Origin: an uncultured Gammaproteobacteria bacterium
GTDB taxonomy: Bacteria; Pseudomonadota; Gammaproteobacteria; Arenicellales; CAJQKF01
Assembly: GCA_905478855.1 (NCBI GenBank)
Contig: CAJQKF010000015.1
Location: forward strand, 1-52,832
Length of the DNA: 52,832 nucleotides
Direction: 5' to 3'
The stretch's first letter is position 1. Every line of letters starts with the position of its first letter. This document shows positions 34,482 through 43,412 of this stretch, piece by piece. The notes beneath the pieces are model-generated. The model made no database searches. It saw nothing but the letters and a program-made list of their open reading frames with translations, and was not told the DNA's origin. A program made the position numbers and the translations under genes.

Positions 34482-35303
34482 GTGTCTAATCTATACTTTG
34501 CTAAAAATTTAAAGGCCCTTTGCAATCAGCATCCATCTGTGGCGTCAGTTTGTCGAGAAATAGGGATAAACAGGCAACAGTTCAATAAATATCTAAATGG
34601 ATCTATCTTTCCTTCAAATCATAATCTTGAGCGAATTTTTTCGTTTTTTGAGGTCAGCCAAGGAGCGATGCAACTTGAACCAGGCGAATTTATTCGCTCT
34701 GTTCTTGAGAAATCAAACCAGCTACATAACAGTCTTCGTGCGCGTGGTATTGACGCTGTTGTCGACAGCATGCCCAATTTGGTGGAGGAGCTTGATCGTT
34801 ATCAAGGTTATTACAATAGTTACTTTCATGCGCTCGGCTATCCAGGCTATATTGTAAAGAGTTTGATACGAATCTTTCGTTATCGCGATCGATTCTATAC
34901 GAGCTCAATTGAACATCTATGGGATAAGTCTACAAATATAGGACCTCGCAATCGTTTCAAATATAAAGGTATGATGATGTATTTGGGCGATAGAATATTT
35001 TTGACAGAATACGAAACGCTGCGAAAACAAGTTATTTGTCATTCTATCATCTACCCGAATTACCGGAGTAACTTGGATTTTCTGTCTGGCGTAACTACAG
35101 GTGTTGGCAGTTTAAACGCCCATGAGCCAAAAGCGGCTAGAGTAGAATATCAATTTCTTGGGAAAAATATGGACGTTAAAAAAGCGATCAACAATTGTGG
35201 TCTCTTTGTATACGACAGTGAAAGCATAAATGATGTGATACGTAGTCGTATTGCAAATGATATTTCATCCAACGAATTTCTGTTAACTGCGAATGGAGAA
35301 TAA
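34482..35303 (+). CDS. Helix-turn-helix transcriptional regulator next to a peptide ABC operon
   Basis: A 273-residue protein starting at GTG. The N-terminal Cro/C1-like helix-turn-helix is FAKNLKALCNQHPSVASVCR then EIGINRQQFNKYLNGSIFPS. The rest, about 200 residues, is an uncharacterised effector or dimerisation domain with no metal or nucleotide motif that I can see. Proteins of this layout are found beside peptide or amine ABC operons in proteobacteria. It precedes the oligopeptide-type importer by 207 bases in the same direction, so control of that operon is likely. Two GTGACGCA repeats in the gap are candidate binding sites. Confidence 0.82.
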   Translation: MSNLYFAKNLKALCNQHPSVASVCREIGINRQQFNKYLNGSIFPSNHNLERIFSFFEVSQGAMQLEPGEFIRSVLEKSNQLHNSLRARGIDAVVDSMPNLVEELDRYQGYYNSYFHALGYPGYIVKSLIRIFRYRDRFYTSSIEHLWDKSTNIGPRNRFKYKGMMMYLGDRIFLTEYETLRKQVICHSIIYPNYRSNLDFLSGVTTGVGSLNAHEPKAARVEYQFLGKNMDVKKAINNCGLFVYDSESINDVIRSRIANDISSNEFLLTANGE

Positions 35304-35382
35304 GTGCCTCATAATCTGCAAATCTACGGCAACTAACCTACCAACATGCGAAATATTGCAATAGGAAATGAGTAGTTTACTA

Positions 35383-35400
35383 GTGACGCACTGTGACGCA
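35383..35400 (+). promoter_or_regulatory. Tandem GTGACGCA repeats upstream of the peptide ABC operon
   Basis: GTGACGCA occurs at 35383-35390 and again at 35393-35400, a spacing of ten bases, close to one helical turn. They lie about 110 bases before the binding-protein start codon. A dimeric regulator such as the neighbouring HTH protein could bind here; the link is inferred. Confidence 0.35.
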
Positions 35401-35510
35401 ACTGTAGTGATAGACTGCGAAATGGCTGACTTTTATTTTGTGTGATAGATTAAAACTTTTCGCATTAGTTAAGCTCAGCAGCATTCAATAGATATATTCG
35501 AGGAATTAAG

Positions 35511-37100
35511 ATGAAAGTAAGACCAACAGTTCAAACTGGAGTAAATCAAAAGCGACGCCAGATTTTAAAGGCGACGGGTGCGATTGGTGTCGCGGCGACA
35601 ACTGGAGCATTTTCGGAAGTTATTTATGCACAAGGAAAAAAAATTCTGAAAATTCGCGCCTACGGAGACTTACGGAGTTTAGACCCCGCATTTTCGCAAG
35701 GCGTGATCGATGAGGAAATTCAAAGCTGCATATACAGTAAACTGATTCAATATAAGCCAGGACGGGAATGGGGCTACGATTTAGATGCTGCTGAATCTAT
35801 TGAGCAAGTTGATGCGACGCATATTAAGTTTAAATTGAAGGCTGGCATTATGTTTACGGGTGGTCATGGCGAGATGACTGCTGAAGATGTTAAATATTCA
35901 TTTGAACGAATTATAAATAAAGATCTGGAATCGACCAATGCCCCAGACTGGGGTACGTTAAGAGAAGTAATAGTTGACAGTAAATACGAAGGAACAATAG
36001 TTTTTGACGATGCTTATCCTCCGGCATGGAACATAGCAATGCCGTATATAGTGGGCAATATTATTAGTAAAAATGCATGGCAAGCAGCAGGCGGTAAAGT
36101 GGATACAACCACTCCAAGTGTCTCAGGTCCATACACGCATAAAGAATGGCAACCTAAACAGAAAACAATTCTTGCACGCAACCCAGATTGGCACGGTGGT
36201 GATGCACCGTTTGATGAAATTCATATTTTCCCGATAGACGATGAAAATACCGCACAAATAGCTTTCGAGTCTGGTGATATCGATTGCACTCGTGTTTCAC
36301 TTGGTTCAGTTGGTAATCTAAAAGCCTCACCGCCAGAGAATTCTACGCTAGAAGAATATCCTTCATTGTTCTACGTCTGGGTTGGGATGAATGTTGAAAA
36401 TGAAAAAATGGCAGACATTAATTTGCGTAAAGCGGTGCAGCACTGTATTGATGTGCCTTCGATCATGCAAGCCTCATATTTTGGAGCAGCGTCGCCTTCA
36501 ACAGGTATCATTGCGCCTGGTTTGATAGGTAATCGTGCTAAAAGTAATGTACCTCCTGAAATGAATATTGCCAAGGCTAAGGAATATTTGGCTGCAGCAG
36601 GTATGAGTGACGGTGTTTCGTTAACATTGGATGTACTCAATAAAGCCGCAAATGTAACCACTGCCCAGGTTATTCAAGCAACATGCGCAGAGGCGGGTAT
36701 AACCCTAGAAGTTAACTTGCATGAATCGGGTGCTTTTTGGTCGCTAGGAGATTCAAGTGCGGGTGAACGCTATAAAGATATTCAACTGATTTTAAACCGG
36801 TACTCCATGGCTCCAGATCCTTCATACGCAACAGCGTGGTTCGTAACGAGTCAAAAAGGAATATGGAACTGGGAACGTTACAGTGATCCTGAATTTGACC
36901 GTTTGGAAGCGGCAGCTAAAGCAGAAACAGATAATTCTAAACGTGATGAAATGTATCAAACGATGCAAAGTATGATGGAAGACAGCGGTGCTTATCGCTT
37001 TCTTACACATGAAGCAACACCGGTAATTTTTCGCAATACCATTAAACCCGCGTTCCGGCCAGATGGTTTACCACTAATACGTGGGTTTACTAGCGCATAA
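35511..37100 (+). CDS. Peptide/oligopeptide ABC substrate-binding protein (SBP_bac_5), Tat-type signal
   Basis: A 529-residue extracytoplasmic binding protein. The N-terminus has a twin-arginine-like signal (KRRQILKATGAIGVAATTGA) and probable cleavage near residue 40. The mature protein shows the family 5 signature: AYGDLRSLDPAFS, AEDVKYSFERIINKDL, and YSMAPDPSYATAWFV in the second half. It captures peptides or related ligands for the permease pair that follows. The RBS is GAGGAATTAAG before ATG. A 10-bp stem hairpin follows the stop. Specificity could include non-peptide ligands, as for many DppA/OppA relatives. Confidence 0.9.
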   Translation: MKVRPTVQTGVNQKRRQILKATGAIGVAATTGAFSEVIYAQGKKILKIRAYGDLRSLDPAFSQGVIDEEIQSCIYSKLIQYKPGREWGYDLDAAESIEQVDATHIKFKLKAGIMFTGGHGEMTAEDVKYSFERIINKDLESTNAPDWGTLREVIVDSKYEGTIVFDDAYPPAWNIAMPYIVGNIISKNAWQAAGGKVDTTTPSVSGPYTHKEWQPKQKTILARNPDWHGGDAPFDEIHIFPIDDENTAQIAFESGDIDCTRVSLGSVGNLKASPPENSTLEEYPSLFYVWVGMNVENEKMADINLRKAVQHCIDVPSIMQASYFGAASPSTGIIAPGLIGNRAKSNVPPEMNIAKAKEYLAAAGMSDGVSLTLDVLNKAANVTTAQVIQATCAEAGITLEVNLHESGAFWSLGDSSAGERYKDIQLILNRYSMAPDPSYATAWFVTSQKGIWNWERYSDPEFDRLEAAAKAETDNSKRDEMYQTMQSMMEDSGAYRFLTHEATPVIFRNTIKPAFRPDGLPLIRGFTSA

Positions 37101-37133
37101 TTGATCCTCGACGGGTTTGCATCGTTGTTCGCA

Positions 37134-37169
37134 TGCTGATGCGGAAGGATAAGTCCATTCGCATCAGCA
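37134..37169 (+). terminator. Intercistronic hairpin after the peptide-binding-protein gene
   Basis: TGCTGATGCG pairs perfectly with CGCATCAGCA around a 16-base loop, between the binding-protein and first permease genes. No strong T tract follows, so it may stabilise the upstream mRNA rather than terminate. Confidence 0.6.
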
Positions 37170-37197
37170 GCGTCATATTTTCAAAGAGGTATTCCTA

Positions 37198-38142
37198 GTG
37201 GGACTCTATTTTCTAAAGAGGGTAGCACTCAGTATCTTGATTGTAATGCTAGCCGTTACGCTATTGTTTTGCATGATTCATATGGTCCCTGGAGACCCGG
37301 CACGAATTTTACTCGGTCCGCGGGCGACACCTGAATTGATTGCTAGCCTGTCTGCCCAAATGGGATTAGACCAATCACTACCGATCCAGATAGTAAAGTT
37401 TTTTGGTAATATTCTGCGCGGCGATTTGGGCATGGATGTCATCACTAATCGACCTGTTGCGGCGACTGTTTTCGGTCAGTTACCCTATACCTTATGGTTG
37501 ATATTTACGGCCATTATTTTTGCTATGTTGATCGGCATACCATTGGGTTGTTACTCAGCATTGCATCGTAATACATTAATCGACCGAATCACCGGTGTTA
37601 TATCAGTTGCTTGTATTACCGCCCCGTCATTTGTAGTAGCGTTGTATTCACTATTGATTTTTGCCGTAACATTGCACTGGTTTCCTGCCGTTGGCGCAGG
37701 TGATAAAGGAGACTTTTGGGATCAGGTTTCTCACTTAGTGTTGCCGGCTTTTGCCATCGGACTTTCTTGGGTAGGCTATTTATCACGATTAGTTCGCGCA
37801 TCGATGTTAGAGGTAATGAGTGAGAATCACATCCGCACTGCCCGGGCATATGGTTTGTCTGAAAATACAGTTGTGTATCGTTATGCCTTAAAATTGGCGG
37901 TATTGCCTACCGTTACTGTTATTGGTGTTGGTATGGGGTTTTTGTTATCGGCAGCCTTATTTACCGAAATTGTATTTGCCAGACCAGGGATTGGCAAACT
38001 TATTTTCGATTCGATTACTACCCGGAATTACCCCGTTGTGATGGGCTCGGTGCTAGTGAGCACGATACTATTTGTTGTAAGCACAACCTTATCTGACTTG
38101 ATCAACGCTTGGTTAGACCCGCGGATAAGGGCATCGCTATGA
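37198..38142 (+). CDS. Peptide ABC permease, DppB/OppB type
   Basis: A 314-residue inner-membrane permease, starting at GTG with the ribosome site AGAGG eight bases upstream. It has six membrane helices and the family landmarks MVPGDPARILLGPRAT near the start and the ATPase-contact loop RTARAYGLSENTVVYRYAL in the second half. It pairs with the following DppC-type permease to form the channel. Its stop codon overlaps the next start in ATGA. Confidence 0.93.
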   Translation: MGLYFLKRVALSILIVMLAVTLLFCMIHMVPGDPARILLGPRATPELIASLSAQMGLDQSLPIQIVKFFGNILRGDLGMDVITNRPVAATVFGQLPYTLWLIFTAIIFAMLIGIPLGCYSALHRNTLIDRITGVISVACITAPSFVVALYSLLIFAVTLHWFPAVGAGDKGDFWDQVSHLVLPAFAIGLSWVGYLSRLVRASMLEVMSENHIRTARAYGLSENTVVYRYALKLAVLPTVTVIGVGMGFLLSAALFTEIVFARPGIGKLIFDSITTRNYPVVMGSVLVSTILFVVSTTLSDLINAWLDPRIRASL

Positions 38143-38975
38143 TGGATGCACTGCACCGTATTTCCCGCGATCCGTTGGGTCTACTAGGTTTGATCTTGGT
38201 AGTATTAATTATTGCCAGTGCGCTATTAGCCGGTTTGATTGCGCCTTACGATCCAATTAAGTTAAACATAATTGATCGTCTTCAAGGGCCTTCTGTAGAT
38301 CATTTGTTGGGCACGGATCAACTCGGTAGAGATTTGTTCTCACGTGTGCTTTATGGTGGACAAGTTGCCCTTAAGGTCGCGTTCATCTCCATCGCCGCCG
38401 CACTTGGCATCGGTGTTTTCCTCGGTATGCTTGCCGGTTTTGGTCCGAAGTGGTTGGACAATATTATTATGTTGTTCTTTGATACCATTCGTTCTTTTCC
38501 GACGGTGATGTTTGCGCTGGCAACAGTTGCTTTGGTTGGTCCCTCGTTAGGAACCGTTATTGCGGTGATTATTGTTACCTCAATTCCAACCTATGGTCGC
38601 GTTGTGAGAACACAAACATTAACCATTAAATCGAATGAGTTCGTAATGGCGGAACGAGCGATGGGTGTGTCGACTACTCGGATTTTGAGGGTGCATATTC
38701 TACCTAACGTAATTGGGCCACTAATTATTCTGGCATCGATGGATATACCAACGGTAATTGCATTAGAAGCAGGGTTAAGTTTTCTCGGAATGGGTGTTAA
38801 GCCACCCACTCCCTCATGGGGCAGCATACTCAACGATGGTTATACACTCATTCGAAACACACCATGGCCGATTATTGCTGGCAGTATTCCGCTCGTGTTA
38901 ATTACACTGGGTTTCACATTTTTGGGTGAGTCTTTACGCGACTTAATCGACCCAAAATTGAGGAAGAACGTATGA
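38139..38975 (+). CDS. Peptide ABC permease, DppC/OppC type
   Basis: An inner-membrane permease of 278 residues from the chosen ATG, which overlaps the previous stop codon (ATGA); the frame also extends 10 codons further upstream from a TTG, less likely. Motifs include the DppC opening LGTDQLGRDLFSRVLYGGQV and the ATPase-contact loop AERAMGVSTTRILRVHILPN. It forms the heterodimeric channel with the DppB-type protein and ends with an ATGA overlap into the ATPase gene. Confidence 0.93.
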   Translation: MMDALHRISRDPLGLLGLILVVLIIASALLAGLIAPYDPIKLNIIDRLQGPSVDHLLGTDQLGRDLFSRVLYGGQVALKVAFISIAAALGIGVFLGMLAGFGPKWLDNIIMLFFDTIRSFPTVMFALATVALVGPSLGTVIAVIIVTSIPTYGRVVRTQTLTIKSNEFVMAERAMGVSTTRILRVHILPNVIGPLIILASMDIPTVIALEAGLSFLGMGVKPPTPSWGSILNDGYTLIRNTPWPIIAGSIPLVLITLGFTFLGESLRDLIDPKLRKNV

Positions 38976-39955
38976 GTGCAGAACAGAAAATTGATAACGT
39001 TCTTAGCATACGGGATTTATCTGTACATTACAGCACCAACAGGGGCGAGCTTAATGCACTCCGACACGTAAATTTGGATGTTCCCAAGGGTTCTATTGTT
39101 GGTGTGGTGGGTGAAAGTGGTTGTGGGAAATCAACACTCATCTCATCAATCATTCGTTTACTCGCTGAAAATGCCATAGTTCCTAATGGCTCGATTAACT
39201 TTGAAGGCAGTAATCTGCTCACCATAAGCGAAGATGAAATGCGCGCGATTCGTGGTCAACGTATGTCCATCGTGTTTCAAGATCCAATGTCAACGCTAAA
39301 TCCGGTCATTTCTATCGGACGGCAAATGATCGATATTCAATATCGAGATAAAAAAACCAAACAACAAAAACGCCAACGCTCAATCGAAATGTTAGCCAGC
39401 GTTGGTATTCCGGATCCTGAGAGCCGGTTAGATCAATATCCTCATGAATTCTCCGGTGGTATGCAGCAACGTATATCCATTGCAATGGCGTTACAGGCGC
39501 AGCCATCGCTATTAATTGCAGATGAGCCAACTACGGCATTGGATGCAACACTTGAAGTACAAATTATCCACTTACTTAAAGATTTGCAAAGGGATATGGG
39601 CTGCTCAATTTTGTTTATCTCTCATCATTTAGGCGTAATAGCGGAATTGTGCGATTACGTTGTTGTTATGTATGCAGGCGAAGTAGTAGAGCAGGGCACG
39701 GCCCGAGATGTATTTCATTTGCCCGCTCATCCGTATACGGAAAAGTTGCTAAAGTGCGATCCGGCGAGCATTGCCGAGAAAAGTCGTTCTCTACCTACCA
39801 TCCCTGGGGAGATTCCTGATTTAACGTCATTGCCGAGCGGTTGTGTCTTCAAGAATCGATGTGACAAGGCAATGCCAAAATGTGATTCGGTGGTTCCCGA
39901 GTGGAGAGAGTCGGCTCAAGGCCACTTTGTAAGTTGTCATTGGGCTAAGCCATGA
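38972..39955 (+). CDS. Peptide ABC ATP-binding protein, DppD/OppD type
   Basis: A 327-residue ATPase with Walker A GESGCGKST, Q-loop IVFQDPMSTLNPV, signature FSGGMQQRISIAMALQ, Walker B LLIADEPTTALD and H-loop FISHHLGVIA. The C-terminal oligopeptide domain has the Cys pattern GCVFKNRCDKAMPKC that may bind an iron-sulfur cluster in some relatives. It powers import together with the DppF-type ATPase that follows. Confidence 0.94.
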   Translation: MSAEQKIDNVLSIRDLSVHYSTNRGELNALRHVNLDVPKGSIVGVVGESGCGKSTLISSIIRLLAENAIVPNGSINFEGSNLLTISEDEMRAIRGQRMSIVFQDPMSTLNPVISIGRQMIDIQYRDKKTKQQKRQRSIEMLASVGIPDPESRLDQYPHEFSGGMQQRISIAMALQAQPSLLIADEPTTALDATLEVQIIHLLKDLQRDMGCSILFISHHLGVIAELCDYVVVMYAGEVVEQGTARDVFHLPAHPYTEKLLKCDPASIAEKSRSLPTIPGEIPDLTSLPSGCVFKNRCDKAMPKCDSVVPEWRESAQGHFVSCHWAKP

Positions 39956-40941
39956 GCGCTGTGCTACAAGTAAAAAACCTCCGAGTACGATTTCGAGGGT
40001 TATCGGCAGTGAAGGCGAAACTAAAGGGCATTAAAGATCCATTCATAGATGCTGTACGAGATGTTTCTTTCTCCATTGAAGAGGGCCAAACATTTACTCT
40101 CGTCGGTGAGAGTGGATCCGGAAAATCTACTCTGGCTTTGGCTGTCTCGGGCTTATTACCGGCAGCAGAAGGATCGATAAACTTCCTAGGTGATGAGGTT
40201 ACGCTCATGAATGCGGAAGAAATGCAGTCGTACCGCAGACAGATTTCTTTTATATGGCAAAACCCCGTTGGTTCACTTAGCCCAAGACAAAGTGTAGGTG
40301 CTTTGATTAGTGAACCCTATGTTGTGCATGGCATGAAGGATAAAGACCTTAAGGCTGAAGCAAGACGATTATTAACAATGGTGGGTTTGCCAGCGCATTT
40401 TGCAGAACGGTATCCTCATCAATTGAGTGGTGGGCAAGCGCGGAGGGTAGGTGTAGCGAGAGCGTTAGCCCTTAGTCCGAGATTAATTATTGCTGATGAG
40501 CCAACTGCGGGCTTGGATGTCTCAGTACAAGGTGAAATTCTAAACCTGTTGAATCGACTGCAAGACGAATTGGGTGTCAGTATGTTCGTAATAACCCATA
40601 ATTTAAATATTGTACGTCATATCTCAGATCGAACAGCCATTATGTATTTAGGACGCTTTGTCGAACAGGGACCCACCAATAGTATATTCGCCCAACCTCG
40701 CCATCCGTATACCTTAGCGTTATTATCAGCCAATCCGGAGCCTAACCCAGATGCAAATATTGAAAGAACAGAATTGAAAGGTGAAGTACCTAGTTTGATG
40801 AATCGACCTACGGGTTGCGAATTTCATACCCGCTGCCCATTCGTATCGACGGATTGCAATAGCACTTTTCCCCCCGTTGTAGATGCGGGTGAGTCACATA
40901 CTCTGACCTGTCATTATCCAGGAAAACATGAACAAACATGA
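39952..40941 (+). CDS. Peptide ABC ATP-binding protein, DppF/OppF type
   Basis: A 329-residue ATPase, partner of the preceding one. It has Walker A GESGSGKST, Q-loop FIWQNPVGSLSPRQ, signature LSGGQARRVGVARALA, Walker B LIIADEPTAGLD and H-loop VITHNLNIV. The C-terminal Cys pattern GCEFHTRCPFVSTDC is also kept. A short insertion of about 20 residues (KAKLKGIKDPFIDAV) precedes the first strand of the ATPase, as is common in OppF. The start overlaps the previous stop in ATGA. Confidence 0.94.
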   Translation: MSAVLQVKNLRVRFRGLSAVKAKLKGIKDPFIDAVRDVSFSIEEGQTFTLVGESGSGKSTLALAVSGLLPAAEGSINFLGDEVTLMNAEEMQSYRRQISFIWQNPVGSLSPRQSVGALISEPYVVHGMKDKDLKAEARRLLTMVGLPAHFAERYPHQLSGGQARRVGVARALALSPRLIIADEPTAGLDVSVQGEILNLLNRLQDELGVSMFVITHNLNIVRHISDRTAIMYLGRFVEQGPTNSIFAQPRHPYTLALLSANPEPNPDANIERTELKGEVPSLMNRPTGCEFHTRCPFVSTDCNSTFPPVVDAGESHTLTCHYPGKHEQT

Positions 40942-40975
40942 GCATGTTTTAGCACGTAAATTTCGATAGAGTAAA

Positions 40976-42988
40976 ATGATAAATTGTACAGAACATTTGT
41001 GGGTTCCAATGCCAGATGGGGCTCGTTTAGGAGCAAGATTGTGGTTGCCCGATAACCATACGGAAAAACCACTTCCGACCATTTTGGAATACATTCCCTA
41101 CCGTAAAGACGATTACTCTGCCATTCGTGACTCTAGCACGATAGCCTGGTTCGCCAGTCGAGGATATGCCACATTACGAGTAGATATGCGCGGATCTGGG
41201 AGTTCCGATGGAGTCATGTACGACGAATACAGTGATCAAGAAATCGATGATGGGGTATCCGTTATCAATTGGATTGCCGAGCAGAATTGGTGTGATGGAA
41301 ACGTAGCAACAATTGGTATTTCTTGGGGTGGTATTACTGGATTGCAGCTTGCCCAAAGAGCACCTAAGCCGCTTAAGACTATTATAGTGCTAGGTGCATC
41401 GGAATTTCGTTATTACGATGATGGTTCCTATTATATGGGCTGTATGGTGGGCCAAACCATTGGTTGGGCTACCCTTATGTTTGGCTATAACACACGTCCC
41501 CCAGATCCCAATCTAGTAGGTGATAAATGGCGCAGCCTTTGGTTAGAACGTTTAAACGAAACGCCGCACTACTTAGATCAATGGCTTACTCACCAGCATC
41601 AAGATGAGTATTGGTTACGCGGGACTGTAGGAACTAACTACGATGCAATTAAAATACCCGTCTATGCGGTTAGTGGGCATGCAGATTGTTGGCCAAATAC
41701 GGTTTCACGATTACTAAAAAACCTTTCCGTACCGACACGCGGAATCCAAGGTGCATGGTGTCATCGATATCCACATCTTGGCGTTCCAGGTCCGACGGTT
41801 AATTTCTTGGAAGATGCGGCACGTTGGTTTGATCATTGGCTTAAGGGGGAAGATACTGACATTATGGATGAGTCTCGATATCAAGTTTATTTACAAGATA
41901 GTGTAAAACCTAAACCCTACTATGACTATCGTCCTGGAAAATGGGTAGGTGAGCCGAGCTGGCCGTCCCCCAACGTAGAAGTAAACACTTTCTATTTAGC
42001 GGGTTTAGATAGCTCGAAATTATCATTAAGTTCTACCGAGGTAGAAAAAGGAAGTGTTTGCATTTGTTCGCCTCAGACTATCGGCTTGGCAGGTGGCGAG
42101 TATATGCCGTGGTTTGTCTTTGGGCCGTCCAATGAACTTCCGGACGATCAACGTAAGGAGGACGACGGGTCTTTGGTATTTGATCTTTTACTCAAAGAGG
42201 ATACGGCTATTTTGGGTAATGCAGATGTAGAGCTAACCCTTTCATCAGATCAATCTCAAAGTCTAGTTGCAGCCCGCTTGTGTGATGTATGGCCAGATGG
42301 CTCGAGTACTTTAATTACTCGTGGTATTTTGAATTTAAGTCAACGCCATGGTAAAGGTGATCCGACTGCGCTCATACCAGGAGAGAATGCAAGTGTTACA
42401 GTTAAAATGAACCATGTGGGCTATGTTGTGCCCAAGGGCCATATTCTGCGTTTAGCATTATCTACAAGTTATTGGCCTATAGCTTGGCCATCGCCAAATT
42501 CAACAACTCTATCAATAATTACAGGATTGAGTAAATTACTGCTACCAATACGAAAAATGGATGCAGAAGAGGGTGTTCTAACAGAGTTTTCAGATCAACC
42601 TGGTGTGGCGAATTTACCAACGACACAATTGAGAGAAGTAGATCTACAACGTTCCACCCGTATAGATAAGGAAACTGGGTGCCATGTGTTTGAGATTGTC
42701 GCAGACAATGGAAAGACTAAATTTGACGGCAATGGTGTTGAAATGGGTTCTACATCTTTACAGCGTTGTAGTATTCATCCAGATAAACCTAGTTCGGCGA
42801 CGGCAGAATATGAATGGGTTTGGGAATATAGCCGTGGTAGTGAATGGAAAACAAAAACATTTACTCAAACAGTAATGACCTGTGATGAACATAATTTTTA
42901 TGTCAAAGCTGTAGCGATGGCGTGGGAGCAAGATGAAAAAATATTCGAGAGGGCGTGGGAAAAAACATATCCCCGAGATCATTTTTAG
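40976..42988 (+). CDS. CocE/NonD-type hydrolase (X-Pro dipeptidyl-peptidase family S15)
   Basis: A 670-residue serine hydrolase. The alpha/beta domain has VDMRGSGSSDG, the nucleophile elbow GISWGGITGLQLA (Ser about 134) and AVSGHADCWPNT with the acid; a histidine in GAWCHRYPHLGVPGP completes the triad. The C-terminal 280 residues form the jelly-roll domain typical of CocE and X-Pro peptidases (VELTLSSDQSQSLVAARLCD). No signal peptide is visible. It follows the peptide importer by 34 bases, so it probably cleaves a proline-containing peptide or an ester brought in by that system. Confidence 0.9.
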   Translation: MINCTEHLWVPMPDGARLGARLWLPDNHTEKPLPTILEYIPYRKDDYSAIRDSSTIAWFASRGYATLRVDMRGSGSSDGVMYDEYSDQEIDDGVSVINWIAEQNWCDGNVATIGISWGGITGLQLAQRAPKPLKTIIVLGASEFRYYDDGSYYMGCMVGQTIGWATLMFGYNTRPPDPNLVGDKWRSLWLERLNETPHYLDQWLTHQHQDEYWLRGTVGTNYDAIKIPVYAVSGHADCWPNTVSRLLKNLSVPTRGIQGAWCHRYPHLGVPGPTVNFLEDAARWFDHWLKGEDTDIMDESRYQVYLQDSVKPKPYYDYRPGKWVGEPSWPSPNVEVNTFYLAGLDSSKLSLSSTEVEKGSVCICSPQTIGLAGGEYMPWFVFGPSNELPDDQRKEDDGSLVFDLLLKEDTAILGNADVELTLSSDQSQSLVAARLCDVWPDGSSTLITRGILNLSQRHGKGDPTALIPGENASVTVKMNHVGYVVPKGHILRLALSTSYWPIAWPSPNSTTLSIITGLSKLLLPIRKMDAEEGVLTEFSDQPGVANLPTTQLREVDLQRSTRIDKETGCHVFEIVADNGKTKFDGNGVEMGSTSLQRCSIHPDKPSSATAEYEWVWEYSRGSEWKTKTFTQTVMTCDEHNFYVKAVAMAWEQDEKIFERAWEKTYPRDHF

Positions 42989-42991
42989 TTA

Positions 42992-43027
42992 TATGTACTG
43001 CGTAATAAATTGTATTGCGCGTACATA
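42992..43027 (+). terminator. Imperfect hairpin after the CocE-type gene
   Basis: TATGTAC at 42992-42998 pairs with GTACATA at 43021-43027, with a further TGCG/CGC pairing after a one-base bulge. There is no T tract. It lies just after the last gene of the peptide operon and may mark its end. Confidence 0.4.
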
Positions 43028-43187
43028 GGCTATTCTTCCTGTAAGCCAAATTAATATTTAATTACCTAGGAAAAAATTTAAAAAATAGACAACACGTATC
43101 TCTTATGCTGCATCGATATGTAACCCTCCTGAAATTTAAACGGAGTTAAAAGTAGAGTTTTTTATAAAATAAAAGTAGAGGTTCTCA

Positions 43188-43412
43188 ATGCAAAAATTAA
43201 GATATACAGACAGTCAAATTCTGGCAAAATGAAGTCGGTGCAGCAGCCGCTAGTTTATTTTATGAACATGGCGCGAGCGAGGCAACGTTCTAAAAACCCA
43301 CTCTAAGTTTGGTGATATAGATGCCTCGCTGATGAACAGAATAAAATATCTAGGGTAGGAAAATCGTCGTTTAAAAGGGATGGACGCTTTACTGGCTTTG
43401 TAGTTAAAAAGA
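43188..43412 (+). pseudogene. IS3-family orfA remnant
   Basis: An ATG with AGAGG upstream opens MQKLRYTDSQILAK, like the start of IS3 OrfA (KSRYTEEQIIAILKEA). After frame changes the sequence continues as EVGAAAASLFYEHGASEATF, KFGDIDASLMNRIKYLG and ENRRLKGMDALLAL, following the OrfA order of helix-turn-helix and leucine zipper. Several stops and at least two frameshifts make it inactive. No orfB follows, because the LysR gene lies directly behind in the opposite direction. Confidence 0.75.
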
